NCBI GenBank assembly: GCA_964473465.1
Contig: CAYYPE010000005.1
Location: 178,571-242,570, forward strand
Source: CALHRB01 sp964473465
GTDB lineage: Bacteria > Bacteroidota > Ignavibacteria > Kapaibacteriales > UBA2268
Direction of reading: 5' to 3'
Length of the DNA: 64,000 bases
A program made the translations under genes and the position numbers. Shown one piece after another: positions 16,719 through 26,379 of the stretch. The notes beneath the pieces are model-generated. The model saw nothing but the letters and a program-made list of their open reading frames with translations. It had not been told where the DNA came from and searched no databases. The stretch's first letter is position 1. Every line of letters starts with the position of its first letter.

Positions 16719-18983
16719 TTAATTTCTTGGTCTTGATGGACGCCTTGAACTTCTTTCACTTCTATCACTTCTTTCATGCCTATCCCCTCTGTCTCTATGC
16801 TTTTGATGACTTCTATCGGTGCTTTGGGGGGGCTCTTCATAACCTTCGGGTTTTGGCAGCAGGGCTTTTCGGCTTAATCTAAACTTACCATCAGGAGTGA
16901 TTTCTAAAAGTTTAACTTCAATTTTTTCCCCAACTTTCAGAATATCAGAAATATTAGCAGTGCGTTCATGGGCAATTTGCGAGATATGAAGTAAACCTTG
17001 TTTTTTGGGTAAAATTTCGACAAATGCACCCATACCTTCTCTTATCTCTTTGACTTCACCAATATAAACTTCGCCTTCTTCAGGATTTCTGATTTGTGAA
17101 ATTATAATATCTTTGGCTAATTCGGCAGGTTCTTTTGAAGAAGAAGCGATAACAATTTTACCATCATCATCAATATTAATCTCAACGCCTGTTTCTCTAA
17201 TAATGCTTCTAATATTTTCTCCACCGGGACCAATAATTAGTCCAATTTTGTCCTGTGGAACATTGAATACTGTAAATCTTGGAGCATAGGGTGATAATTC
17301 AGGATTAGGTTTATCCATAGTTTGGTTCATTATTGATAATATATGCATTCTGCCTCTCTTAGCTTGTTCGAGAGCTTTTCTCATAATTTCAACTGATAAA
17401 CCCTGGATTTTAATATCCATCTGGCAGGCAGTTATTCCGTCAGCAGTGCCAGCAACTTTAAAATCCATATCTCCAAGAAAATCTTCATCGCCGAGAATAT
17501 CGCTCAATACAGCATAGTTATCACCCTCTTTTATTAATCCCATTGCTATACCGGCAACTTGTTTTTTCATTGGAACACCAGCATCAAATAATGCAAGGCT
17601 GCCAGCACATACAGTTGCCATAGAAGAAGACCCATTTGATTCGAGAATATCAGAAACCACCCTTATCGTATATGGGAAATCATCAAATGAGGGAAGCATG
17701 GATTTTAATGCTCTTTCTGCTAAATTACCATGACCGATTTCCCTCCTGCCAACTCCTCCTATTCTCCCAACTTCACCGGTGCTGAAAGGTGGAAAATTAT
17801 AATGCAGAATAAATCTTACTGTATATGTCGGTAATAATCCATCTATCATTTGCTCATCTGATTTCGTTCCCAAAGTAGCTGTGGTTAAACTCTGAGTTTC
17901 GCCTCTTGTAAATAATGCAGAACCATGAGCTCTTGGAAGAACGTTGGTTTCGCAGGTAATTTTTCTTATATCTTCAAGTCCCCTTCCATCAAGTCTTTTG
18001 TTTTCTTCCAATATCATAGTTCTCATAGCTGATTTCTCTAATTTGTTAAGAATTTCAGCCGTGATTCTTTTGTATTTTTCCTCGTCATAATCCTCTGATT
18101 CGGAATACTTTGCCTGAACATTTTCAAATGCTTTTTCGAGAAGTGAGTTTCTTAGCTCATGTCTCTCAGTTTTTGATGTTATAGTATGAATATATGAATC
18201 AAGATCATTATGAATTGCATTTTCAATTAATGAAACCAATTCTTCATCAGGTTCGTTCTTGGCGAACTCACGTTTTTTAACATCGAATTGTTCGACAAGT
18301 TTCTTTTGTAGTTCATTAAGCTGCTTAATTTTTGAATGTGCAAATTCGAGAGCTTCAATAAATTCTTCCTCAGAAATTTCCTTGCTTTCACCTTCAACCA
18401 TAACGATTGAATCATCTGTTCCAGCTACAGTAATATCAATATCTGAATTTTCTAATTGTTTGAAGGAGGGATTAGCAATCCACTGACCATTAACTCTGCC
18501 GACCTTTACTTCGGAAATAGGACCCTCGAAAGGAATATCGGAAATCATTAAGGCAGCAGAAGCACCAACAGCACCAAGTGTTTCTGAGTCAACTTCAATA
18601 TCGGCAGAATAGACAGTTGCAATTATTTGTGTTTCATAGTGCCATCCTTTTGGGATCATAGGTCTTATAGGCCTATCAATCAATCTTGAAGTAAGAACTT
18701 CTCTATCGCTGGGCTTACCTTCACGTTTTAGGAAACCGCCCGGAAATTTTCCTGCTGCAGCCATTTTTTCACGGTATTCAACTTGTAATGGAAGAAAATC
18801 CACATCTTCAAGTTCTTTTTCAGCAGCAACAACAGTAACCAATACCATAGTATCACCGCACCTGACCATTACACTGCCGCTGGCAAATTTTGCAAATCTT
18901 CCACTTTCGAGCGAATACTCTTTTCCTTCGAAATCAATACTAACTCTCTTCACTTTGTTTTCATTATTCATAATTTCTTTCAT
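16719..18983 (-). CDS. pnp: Polyribonucleotide nucleotidyltransferase (PNPase)
   Basis: PNPase degrades RNA 3' to 5' by phosphorolysis and acts in mRNA turnover. The 754-residue chain has two RNase PH repeats (GKFPGGFLKREGKPSDREVLTSR in the first; FPPFSTGEVGRIGGVGRREIGHG in the second), the helical linker between them, a KH domain with GLIIGPGGENIRSI and an S1 domain near the end. The final 45 residues are Arg/Ser/His-rich and of low complexity, likely an RNA-contacting tail. It follows rpsO in the classical order, with a terminator-like hairpin between them. Confidence 0.97.
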   Translation of the reverse strand: MKEIMNNENKVKRVSIDFEGKEYSLESGRFAKFASGSVMVRCGDTMVLVTVVAAEKELEDVDFLPLQVEYREKMAAAGKFPGGFLKREGKPSDREVLTSRLIDRPIRPMIPKGWHYETQIIATVYSADIEVDSETLGAVGASAALMISDIPFEGPISEVKVGRVNGQWIANPSFKQLENSDIDITVAGTDDSIVMVEGESKEISEEEFIEALEFAHSKIKQLNELQKKLVEQFDVKKREFAKNEPDEELVSLIENAIHNDLDSYIHTITSKTERHELRNSLLEKAFENVQAKYSESEDYDEEKYKRITAEILNKLEKSAMRTMILEENKRLDGRGLEDIRKITCETNVLPRAHGSALFTRGETQSLTTATLGTKSDEQMIDGLLPTYTVRFILHYNFPPFSTGEVGRIGGVGRREIGHGNLAERALKSMLPSFDDFPYTIRVVSDILESNGSSSMATVCAGSLALFDAGVPMKKQVAGIAMGLIKEGDNYAVLSDILGDEDFLGDMDFKVAGTADGITACQMDIKIQGLSVEIMRKALEQAKRGRMHILSIMNQTMDKPNPELSPYAPRFTVFNVPQDKIGLIIGPGGENIRSIIRETGVEINIDDDGKIVIASSSKEPAELAKDIIISQIRNPEEGEVYIGEVKEIREGMGAFVEILPKKQGLLHISQIAHERTANISDILKVGEKIEVKLLEITPDGKFRLSRKALLPKPEGYEEPPQSTDRSHQKHRDRGDRHERSDRSERSSRRPSRPRN

Positions 18984-19021
18984 TTTTGATTATAAAATAG
19001 TCAATTGTAAAAATACAAATT

Positions 19022-19047
19022 AAAAAAGCGGTAAAATGTTTACCGCC
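19022..19047 (-). terminator. Intrinsic terminator between rpsO and pnp
   Basis: On the minus strand an 8-base-pair stem (GCGGTAAA, 19039-19046 with 19028-19035) with a 3-base loop is followed by six U. It lies just downstream of rpsO and 40 bases before pnp, so it could end most rpsO transcripts while letting some reach pnp. The same region of E. coli is also processed around a terminator. Confidence 0.85.
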
Positions 19048-19072
19048 TATAAAATCTCATCATTTATAAATC

Positions 19073-19339
19073 TTACTTCCTTAATGATAAAGCCGAAATA
19101 ATACTTCTATATCTGTTGATATCCTTTCGTGAAAGGTAATCAAGAAGTTTTCTTCTCTTACTGACCATAGCAATTAAGCCTCTTCGGCTGTGATGATCTT
19201 TTTTATGAGTATCAAGATGATGAGTCAAATCATTAATTCTTGAAGTTAAAATTGCGATTTGAACTTCACATTTTCCAGTATCCTGATTGCTTTCACCATA
19301 TTTTGAAATGATGTCGGCTTTGTGTTCTTTGTTGATCAT
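19073..19339 (-). CDS. rpsO: 30S ribosomal protein S15
   Basis: S15 binds 16S rRNA and organises the central domain of the small subunit. At 88 residues it is exactly family length and has GESNQDTGKCEVQIAILTSRINDLTHHL and KDHHSRRGLIAMVSKRRKLLDYL, the known rRNA-contacting segments. It sits between ribF and pnp, as in most bacteria. S15 often represses its own mRNA; no specific leader structure could be proven here. Confidence 0.98.
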   Translation of the reverse strand: MINKEHKADIISKYGESNQDTGKCEVQIAILTSRINDLTHHLDTHKKDHHSRRGLIAMVSKRRKLLDYLSRKDINRYRSIISALSLRK

Positions 19340-19428
19340 TAAATCTCCGTAAAATTTTCGTTTTAACTAAATTAGTTCATTACAAGATTACAAATATAAT
19401 ATTAAATCCTTAAAAAATCAAAAGAATA

Positions 19429-20370
19429 TTAAAAAAGTTTCCGAATTAATTCCCTGCAAATTCTTTCATCTTCGTTCATAGCATCTATAAGTTCTTCTAT
19501 ACCATTGAATTTTTTTTCGTCCCGTAGATAATTATGAAATTCAATTTTTAGTCTTGAACCATATAAATCTTCTTCGATATCAAAAAAGTAAACTTCGAGA
19601 ACAAGCCCCATATTATCATCGAAAGTTGGTCTATAACCAATATTAGCCATACCGAATACTTTTCTGTTTTTAATATTAGACGAGACAAAATATACTCCGA
19701 CTGGTGGTATGAGCTTATACTGATTTTCGATTTTTATGTTAGCTGTTGGATAACCAATTTTTCTTCCACGACCAACACCGTGAACCACTTCGCCAATAAT
19801 AAAATAATAATATCCAATCATTTTATTGGCATCCTCAATCCTCTTCTCATCTAATGCTCTTCGAATTTTAGTGCTTGAAACAAATATACCATCTTTTTCG
19901 TAACCTTCAATCCTTTCAACAGAGAAGTTAAATTTTTTTCCTAATATTTTTAAAAGCTCTTCGTTGCCACCACGATTTTTCCCGAATAAATGATCATATC
20001 CCATTAAAATTTTTTCAACGCCAATGGTTTTGACCATTACCTGCTCAACAAACTGCTCGGCATCCATATTAGCGATTTCCCGGTTAAATTCGAGAACAAA
20101 ACAATTTTGTATCCCTAATTCTTCAAACAATTGTAGTCTTTCCTCAATAGTTGTTAGAAGTCTGATAGGTCCTTTGTCGGGCTTGTTTAAAACAACCTGC
20201 GGGTGTGGTTCCATTGTAATTATTAATTCACGAAGATTATTCTCCGCTGCTGTTTTCTTCAGTCTGTCAATAATCACCCTATGTCCAAGATGAACTCCGT
20301 CAAATGTCCCAAGGGTAAGAACGGTTTTCTTATCGTAAATTATCTCATCAAGCTTTTTATATATTATCAT
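19429..20370 (-). CDS. ribF: Bifunctional riboflavin kinase / FAD synthetase
   Basis: RibF makes FMN and then FAD from riboflavin and ATP. The N-terminal adenylyltransferase domain opens with VLTLGTFDGVHLGHR and contains EPHPQVVL and LMGYDHLFGKNRGG. The C-terminal riboflavin-kinase domain contains GEVVHGVGRGRKIGYPTANI. The ATG at 20370 gives 313 residues and the usual short lead into the first strand; a TTG at 20409 that overlaps the truB stop is possible but less likely. It continues the infB-rbfA-truB cluster. Confidence 0.95.
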   Translation of the reverse strand: MIIYKKLDEIIYDKKTVLTLGTFDGVHLGHRVIIDRLKKTAAENNLRELIITMEPHPQVVLNKPDKGPIRLLTTIEERLQLFEELGIQNCFVLEFNREIANMDAEQFVEQVMVKTIGVEKILMGYDHLFGKNRGGNEELLKILGKKFNFSVERIEGYEKDGIFVSSTKIRRALDEKRIEDANKMIGYYYFIIGEVVHGVGRGRKIGYPTANIKIENQYKLIPPVGVYFVSSNIKNRKVFGMANIGYRPTFDDNMGLVLEVYFFDIEEDLYGSRLKIEFHNYLRDEKKFNGIEELIDAMNEDERICRELIRKLF

Positions 20371-20405
20371 TGATATTCTTTTTAATACAATTCCAGAATT
20401 ATTAA

Positions 20406-21179
20406 TCAATTACAAGTTAAAATTAATTTTTCAAATTCATCTACCGAAATAGCCTGTTCAAGTTGATAATCTCCGATTCCTGTTCTGGTCAAATCCAACA
20501 AATAAGCTCCACATCCCAATTTTTGACCAATATCGTCAGCAAGTGTTCTGATATAAGTTCCGGCAGAGCATTTAACATCTATTAAAGCAATACCATTATT
20601 AAAATTAATTAGACTGATTTGATAGATTTCAATTTCATTTTGTTTTATTTTTCTTATTTCTTCAATAGCGTCAATATCAGGAGTTTTTTTATCTCTGATA
20701 AATTTATATAATTTCTTTCCTTTAAAACTTTTTGCGGAATAAATAGGTGGTTTTTGCGAAATAGTACCGGTAAATTCTTTTAAAGTCTCAAGAATCTTAG
20801 TTTCATTTAGATCTTGAATACTTTTTATATCAAATTCCGGCATTTCACTATCAAAGCTGGCAGTTCTTGCTCCAAACTTTATTGTTGCCAAGTAACTTTT
20901 TGGTAAATTTGAAAATTCATTCAGTTTTTTTGTAGCTTTTCCAAATGCAACTATCATCAAACCATTTGCTAAGGGATCAAGTGTGCCGCTATGGCCTACT
21001 TTCTTAATTTTGCTTAATTTTCTAAGCTTTGCAACAAGGTCCATTGAAGTCCAACCCTTGTATTTGACAAATAATCCAAAACCTCCATCTTGTTCAATAT
21101 TCTTATACCATTCTTTGAAGTAATCAATATTGTCCCTTGTCAGCATAAAATTATTATCAAGCATTTTTAGATAAAGCAT
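20406..21179 (-). CDS. truB: tRNA pseudouridine(55) synthase
   Basis: TruB forms pseudouridine 55 in the T loop of tRNAs. The active-site segment GHSGTLDPLANGLMIV, with the catalytic Asp, and the later AGTYIRTLADDIG are clear. The usual KPKGWTS lead is KYKGWTS here. The N-terminus is about 30 residues longer than the shortest homologues. Candidate starts are ATGs at 21179, 21164 and 21146, none with a good ribosome site, so the boundary is uncertain. Confidence 0.93.
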   Translation of the reverse strand: MLYLKMLDNNFMLTRDNIDYFKEWYKNIEQDGGFGLFVKYKGWTSMDLVAKLRKLSKIKKVGHSGTLDPLANGLMIVAFGKATKKLNEFSNLPKSYLATIKFGARTASFDSEMPEFDIKSIQDLNETKILETLKEFTGTISQKPPIYSAKSFKGKKLYKFIRDKKTPDIDAIEEIRKIKQNEIEIYQISLINFNNGIALIDVKCSAGTYIRTLADDIGQKLGCGAYLLDLTRTGIGDYQLEQAISVDEFEKLILTCN

Positions 21180-21221
21180 AAAAGGAACATATGAAGGTTG
21201 CAAAAATTAAAGTGGGTTATC

Positions 21222-21602
21222 TTAAGAATTAGTATTAAACAAATCATCGTTTTTACCGGGCTCTTTGCTTTGAACTTTTTTCAGAACATCAGATATATGT
21301 TCAATTGTATCCAGAGTGTCATCATAAAAAAACTTAAGCTCCGGAACAAATCTCAACCTTACGCTGTTAGCTAATGACTTTCTTATTTCGGATTTATTCA
21401 GTTCTAAAACTTCCAAAAACTTACTTTTATTTAAAGTTCCACCCATTAAGCTAAAATAGATGCGGGCAACCCTCAAATCTTTTGAAATCCTGACTGATGT
21501 AATTGTTAAAAGACCGGCTTTATGTTCAACTGCAAGATCATTAATTGGTCTGACAATTGCCTTTCTTATTTCATTACTTACTTTTTCTGCTCTGATTGAC
21601 AT
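21222..21602 (-). CDS. rbfA: 30S ribosome-binding factor A
   Basis: RbfA helps mature the 5' end of 16S rRNA and is needed for cold growth. The 126-residue chain shows the KH-like fold pattern: RAEKVSNEIRKAI, LLTITSVRISKDLRVARIYFS, and LRFVPELKFFYDDTLD, which is the family signature. It lies between infB and truB, as usual. Confidence 0.95.
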   Translation of the reverse strand: MSIRAEKVSNEIRKAIVRPINDLAVEHKAGLLTITSVRISKDLRVARIYFSLMGGTLNKSKFLEVLELNKSEIRKSLANSVRLRFVPELKFFYDDTLDTIEHISDVLKKVQSKEPGKNDDLFNTNS

Positions 21603-21672
21603 ATAATTATTAACTTTTAAATTAAAAAATCTGATTAAATCTATTAATTAAAATATCAATGATTTTGGCGTT

Positions 21673-24549
21673 TTAATAAATCTTCCTTTTCATTTCGATA
21701 ACTTTGTAGCCTTCAATAATATCACCAACTTCAATCCCATTAAACCCTTCCAGAGAAATTCCACACTCAAATCCTGTGTCAACTTCTTTAACATCGTCTT
21801 TGCCTCGTTTCAAGGATGAAATATAACCGTTGAAGATTGGGAAACCATCTCTTAACACTCTAACTTTATCATTTCTTGATATTTTACCGTTTAATACGTA
21901 ACAACCTGCAATATTGCCAAGTTTACTAATCTTATATACTTTTCTGATCTCAACTGTAGCAGTAATATCCTCTTTTATTTCTGGGGTCAGAAGACCTTCC
22001 AAAGCAAGTTTGATTTCATTAATGCAATCATAGATTATGTTATATATCCTTATGTCAACAGATTCAGTTTCAGCAAGCTTCTTTGCTTTACCAGTGATTC
22101 CAACCTGAAAGCCAATGATAACTGCACCCGAAGCATAAGCCAGCATAACATCAGATTCGTTTATATCTCCGACTCCTTTGTGAATAATCTGGATTCTGAC
22201 TTCATCCCTTGATAATTTAAGCAAAGAGTCTGATAAGGCTTCTATTGTTCCGGCTACGTCACATTTAAGAATCAAATAAAGATCTCTTACTCCACCAATT
22301 TGAATTTGTTTTGAAATATCATCAAGAGTAACATGTCTTACTTGTTTGAACTCTTGTTCCCGTCTCATTTGTTTTCTTTGGGATGCAATCATTTTTGCCT
22401 GTTGATCGGAATCAACAACAGTTAAAATATCTCCTGCTTCGGGTAGACCATCAAAACCAATGACTCTCACAGGCATTGAGGGAGTAGCTTCTGTAACTTT
22501 ATTATCTCTTTCGTCAAACATAGCTCTTACTCTTCCTGCGTGATGACCAGCGACAAAATAGTCATGAATCTTCAAAGTTCCTTTTTGGACAATAACAGTA
22601 GCAACAGCTCCGAGTCCTTTATCCAGATTTGCTTCTATTACTGGTGCTACAGCTTTTCTGTCATATCTTGCTTTCAAGTCTAAAAATTCAGCCTCCAATA
22701 AGATTTTCTCTAGTAGGACATCAATATTGTCGCCTCTTTTTGATGAAATTTCAACTGACTGATACTTTCCACCCCATTCTTCTACCAAAATATTATGCTC
22801 AGATAACTGTTGTTTTATCCTATCAGGGTTTGCATCAGGTTTATCAATTTTATTAATGGCAACAACAATAGGGACATTTGCAGCGAGGGCATGACTTATG
22901 GCTTCTACTGTTTGAGGCATCACTGAATCATCAGCTGCAACAACGAGAACAACAATATCAGTTACCAAAGCACCCCTTGCTCTCATAGCTGTGAAAGCCT
23001 CGTGACCGGGAGTATCAAGAAAAGTAATAAATTTTCCATTTGGTAATTCCACCTGATATGCTCCAATATGCTGGGTTATTCCACCAGCTTCACCGGCAAC
23101 TACATTGGTATTTCTGATGTAGTCCAATAAAGATGTTTTTCCATGGTCAACATGTCCCATGATAGTAACAATTGGTGGTCTTGGTTTTTTGGTTTCTTCT
23201 GGATCATCTTCATCGGTAATTACCTGTATTTCTTTGTCATCAAGAAAAGTTACTTCAATGCCGTAATCATCGGCTATTAATGTTATTGTATCTTTGTCAA
23301 GCCGTTGATTAATAGTAACAAATAAACCCAAATCGAAACATTTCTTAATAATGTCATTAGAACTTACCTTCATTAAATTTGCAAGGTCGTTAGTAGTAAC
23401 GAATTCTGACAGTTGTAGTTTTTTCGATTCTTTTTCTTGTTCTTCGATTCTTCTTAATTCTTTTTCTTCTCTTTCCGCTTTTTTCTTTTGCTTTAACTTT
23501 GTTCTTTTAGCTGTTAAAGCAGCTTCGGAAATGCCAGTTAAAGTTTCTTTTATAGCTCTGTCAACTTCATCTTTGCTAATCGTATCTCTTAAGCTTTTTT
23601 TCTTCTTTTTTCTTTTGTCTATGGTAACTTTTTCTTTAACAGCACCATCTCTATCTCTTCCCTTGATTTTATATTTTTTCTTAATGCTGTCGTATTCGAT
23701 TTCAGTTCTTCTATCAACACTAATCTCAGATTCTTCTTCTTTTTCTTTTTTTCCTTTTGGCGATTCTTTGAGTTCATCAAGATCGATTTTCCCAATTATC
23801 TTCAAACCTTTTGGAGGTTTTTTGAATGAAGTAATGCCATCTTCATATTCGACTTCGACGATTTTTTTCTTCTTTTTCTTCTTTTTCTTCTTTTCGGAAA
23901 TCTCTGATACCTTTTGTTCCTCTTCCACAATTTGAGGCTCAGGTTGAACTTGTTGTGTTGGAGTTACTAATGTTTCTTCTTCCTTAATTGTTTCTATCTT
24001 TTCAGGAACTTTTTCAATTTCAATACCAATGATTTCTTCTTCGACTTCTTCTATAGCTTTAATTGGTTCTTTAACAATTTCCTTTTTCGGTTCAGCTTTT
24101 TCTTTTTTAATCTTTGTTTCTTTTATAGTTTCAGCTTCTTTTTTAATCTCTCTGGCAGTCTCTTCAATAGCTTTTTCCTTTGAAATTTCTTCTGCCTTTG
24201 GTGGAACAATTTCAGAAGCAGGCTCAACATGTTTCAGAGGAACTCTCTCACGTTCAACCTTTATATCTATGGTTAGATCCTGTATTACTTCTTCTTCTTT
24301 TTTATCTTTAAGCTCGACTGTTTTCTTTGGTGCCTTGTATTTTTCAAGTTTTTGTCTTTGTGTATCAGCGGCTTTCTTTTCTTTCTTGAATTTCTCAAGC
24401 ACAAGATCTACCATTTCATCAGTTAAAATGGAAGTAGCCTTATTTTCAATTTTAAAACCTTTACTTTGAAGAAATTCAACAATATTATCTCTTCCTATGT
24501 TAATTTCAGAAGCTAACTTAAAGAGTCTTATTTTTTCTGTTGTAGCCAT
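21673..24549 (-). CDS. infB: Translation initiation factor IF-2
   Basis: IF-2 is the GTPase that brings initiator tRNA to the ribosome. The 958 residues comprise a long charged N-terminal region (about 1-380), rich in Lys and Glu, with a run of eleven consecutive lysines near residue 220. The IF2-N helical module LSEFVTTNDLANLMKVSSNDIIKKC follows. The G domain has GHVDHGKT, DTPGHEAF and NKIDKP. Three beta/helical domains complete the protein, with the usual GDIIEGYKVIE at the end. The plus-strand frame opposite the Lys-rich part is a shadow of this biased coding. Confidence 0.97.
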   Translation of the reverse strand: MATTEKIRLFKLASEINIGRDNIVEFLQSKGFKIENKATSILTDEMVDLVLEKFKKEKKAADTQRQKLEKYKAPKKTVELKDKKEEEVIQDLTIDIKVERERVPLKHVEPASEIVPPKAEEISKEKAIEETAREIKKEAETIKETKIKKEKAEPKKEIVKEPIKAIEEVEEEIIGIEIEKVPEKIETIKEEETLVTPTQQVQPEPQIVEEEQKVSEISEKKKKKKKKKKIVEVEYEDGITSFKKPPKGLKIIGKIDLDELKESPKGKKEKEEESEISVDRRTEIEYDSIKKKYKIKGRDRDGAVKEKVTIDKRKKKKKSLRDTISKDEVDRAIKETLTGISEAALTAKRTKLKQKKKAEREEKELRRIEEQEKESKKLQLSEFVTTNDLANLMKVSSNDIIKKCFDLGLFVTINQRLDKDTITLIADDYGIEVTFLDDKEIQVITDEDDPEETKKPRPPIVTIMGHVDHGKTSLLDYIRNTNVVAGEAGGITQHIGAYQVELPNGKFITFLDTPGHEAFTAMRARGALVTDIVVLVVAADDSVMPQTVEAISHALAANVPIVVAINKIDKPDANPDRIKQQLSEHNILVEEWGGKYQSVEISSKRGDNIDVLLEKILLEAEFLDLKARYDRKAVAPVIEANLDKGLGAVATVIVQKGTLKIHDYFVAGHHAGRVRAMFDERDNKVTEATPSMPVRVIGFDGLPEAGDILTVVDSDQQAKMIASQRKQMRREQEFKQVRHVTLDDISKQIQIGGVRDLYLILKCDVAGTIEALSDSLLKLSRDEVRIQIIHKGVGDINESDVMLAYASGAVIIGFQVGITGKAKKLAETESVDIRIYNIIYDCINEIKLALEGLLTPEIKEDITATVEIRKVYKISKLGNIAGCYVLNGKISRNDKVRVLRDGFPIFNGYISSLKRGKDDVKEVDTGFECGISLEGFNGIEVGDIIEGYKVIEMKRKIY

Positions 24550-24619
24550 AAATACTTAAATCTTGTTAAATTTTTCCAAATATATTAATGTCTTTGAATC
24601 TTCTGTAATTTCATAAAAA

Positions 24620-26029
24620 TTATTCTTCAAAGTCTAAAATTATCTCATCATCTTTATTTTCGTTATGAGTATCTTGATTTTCTTGCTCCGAAACAGGTTC
24701 ATCATCTTCTTTAATCTCATAATTATTTATTCTATCGAGCATTTCCTGAGATTCTGTCTCATCAAATTCAGCTAAAATTATGCTTCTCATTTCAATCAAA
24801 AGATCTTTTGTCATTCCTTTAACCTTTAGAAGTTTGCCAATATCATACTCAAGGAATTCCCTTGCAGTCTCAATTCTAAGAGCTTTCAGTTCCTGAAAGA
24901 GTGCCAAGCCCAATTCTTCTTTGAATTCAACAAGTTCGATATCTTCTCCACCCTCTTTAATCAAAGTTATGGAATAACCAGTCAGTTTAGATGCTAATCT
25001 AACATTCTGACCATTTTTGCCAATTGCTAAAGGTACCTGATCTTCTGAAACAACAACAGTTGCAGTTCTTGTTTCCTCAGAAATTGTAATTTCCTTTATT
25101 TTTGCAGGTAGTAAAGCTTTAGCAATGAAAACTTTAGGATTATCTGAATATTCAATCAAATCAATATTTTCATTATTCAGCTCTCTGACGATAGAATGTA
25201 TTCTTATTCCTTTCATTCCAACGCAGGCACCTACGGGATCTACTCTGTCGTCTGTTGACATAACAGCAACTTTAGATCTTTCACCCGGATCACGTGCAAT
25301 AGCTTTTATAACAATAATCCCATCGTAAATCTCAGGTATTTCAACTTCAAAAAGCTTTGCTAGAAATTCATCAGATGCTCTTGAGAGAATTAATTCGGGG
25401 ACACCACTGCTACCACCACGTCTGACTTCTTTCAGCAATGCCTTGATTGTCTGATTTTTTTTGCCTTTGTAAGTTTCATTGGGTATTTGCTCTTCTCTTG
25501 GTAATCTTAATTCAACTTTATTATGCATAACAAGAATATCATTACGACGTATTTGATAGACCTCTCCAACGATAATCTCTCCAACCCTGTCAATATATTC
25601 ATTATAAATATTTTCTTTTTCGATATCTCTAATTCTTTGATTCAAACCTTGGGAGGCAAGGGTAATTAATCTTCTTCCAAAATTTTCACCAATGTTATCC
25701 AGCGTTATTTCTTCAATGAATTCATCTCCAATTTCGAGTTGTTCACCACTTTTCTCAATAGCTTCCTGCAAACTAATCTCTGTTTCTTCGTTTTCAACTT
25801 TTTCAACAACTTCTTTCATCAAATAGATTTCAATGTCGCCTTTGTCCATATTAACAACAATTTCAAAGTTAGAATCAGCACCGTATTTTTTTCTTATAAG
25901 CTGAGATAGAGTTTCTTCGAGAATACCTTGAAGGAGATCCCTATCGATGTTTCTCTCCTTGGCCATCTCTGTGAAAGCCTCAATAATCATTTTTTTGTCA
26001 CCACGTGCTTTTTCTTTAACTTTTGCCAT
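24620..26029 (-). CDS. nusA: Transcription termination/antitermination factor NusA
   Basis: NusA binds RNA polymerase and modulates pausing, termination and antitermination. The 469-residue chain has the polymerase-binding N-terminal domain, an S1 domain (VGEIIVGEVYQIRRNDILV), two KH domains (VGMKGIRIHSIVREL and AIGKNGQNVRLASKLTG), and a C-terminal helical part ending in an acidic tail. It normally follows rimP, which is absent here; the preceding stretch instead carries a hairpin and a tiny ORF. The cluster downstream runs infB-rbfA-truB-ribF-rpsO-pnp. Confidence 0.96.
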   Translation of the reverse strand: MAKVKEKARGDKKMIIEAFTEMAKERNIDRDLLQGILEETLSQLIRKKYGADSNFEIVVNMDKGDIEIYLMKEVVEKVENEETEISLQEAIEKSGEQLEIGDEFIEEITLDNIGENFGRRLITLASQGLNQRIRDIEKENIYNEYIDRVGEIIVGEVYQIRRNDILVMHNKVELRLPREEQIPNETYKGKKNQTIKALLKEVRRGGSSGVPELILSRASDEFLAKLFEVEIPEIYDGIIVIKAIARDPGERSKVAVMSTDDRVDPVGACVGMKGIRIHSIVRELNNENIDLIEYSDNPKVFIAKALLPAKIKEITISEETRTATVVVSEDQVPLAIGKNGQNVRLASKLTGYSITLIKEGGEDIELVEFKEELGLALFQELKALRIETAREFLEYDIGKLLKVKGMTKDLLIEMRSIILAEFDETESQEMLDRINNYEIKEDDEPVSEQENQDTHNENKDDEIILDFEE

Positions 26030-26070
26030 TATTTTAAATCCTTAATTTTTCTACAATAGTTTTGAAAAAA

Positions 26071-26172
26071 TCAAAAATATTTTAAAATGGTAAATAAATT
26101 TATTATTTTAAAAAACAATGGGCTCCAACCTCCTGTCAAAGCCCATCCCAAAATTTTTCCACCATTAGTCAT
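26071..26172 (-). CDS. Possible 33-residue leader peptide upstream of nusA
   Basis: A short ORF starts with MTNGGKILGWALTGGW and ends hydrophobic, with two Trp in the first 16 residues. It lies where rimP is usually found and stops 41 bases before the nusA start. No ribosome site of note precedes it. Its codons overlap the hairpin at 26110-26146, so it could be a regulatory leader peptide, a small membrane peptide, or chance. I do not recognise a family. Confidence 0.3.
   Translation of the reverse strand: MTNGGKILGWALTGGWSPLFFKIINLFTILKYF
26110..26146 (-). terminator. Terminator-like hairpin in the nusA leader
   Basis: On the minus strand a 7-base-pair stem (ATGGGCT, 26140-26146 with 26118-26124) encloses a 15-base loop that contains AGGAGG, and six U follow after two bases. 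It lies 81 bases before the nusA ATG and could attenuate the operon or mark the end of an upstream transcript. The remainder of the 350-base gap (26147-26379) is AT-rich, probably the divergent promoters. Confidence 0.55.
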
Positions 26173-26379
26173 ACAAAATTACAAAAAAATTATGGCTTTT
26201 TCAAATATATTTTATAAATATAAAGTAATATTGAACTTGTATATTATAACTTCTTGAAATATTAGTATATTGAGATTTTTATTTTTTGATAATTTCATTT
26301 TTTTACAATTATCAGGGCTTTGAAACTTTATTTATTTATTTCCGTTTTGTTTTAATGTATATTTTAAAATTTGTATTTG

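Noticed and set aside
23865..23898. Poly-lysine run in IF-2 as a frameshift site
   Set aside because: The frame is continuous to the conserved G domain, and Lys-rich N-terminal regions are common in IF-2.
23351..23935. Plus-strand 194-codon frame rich in Ser and Phe opposite infB
   Set aside because: It is the antisense of the Lys/Glu-rich N-terminal part of IF-2; the composition follows from the biased codons of the real gene.
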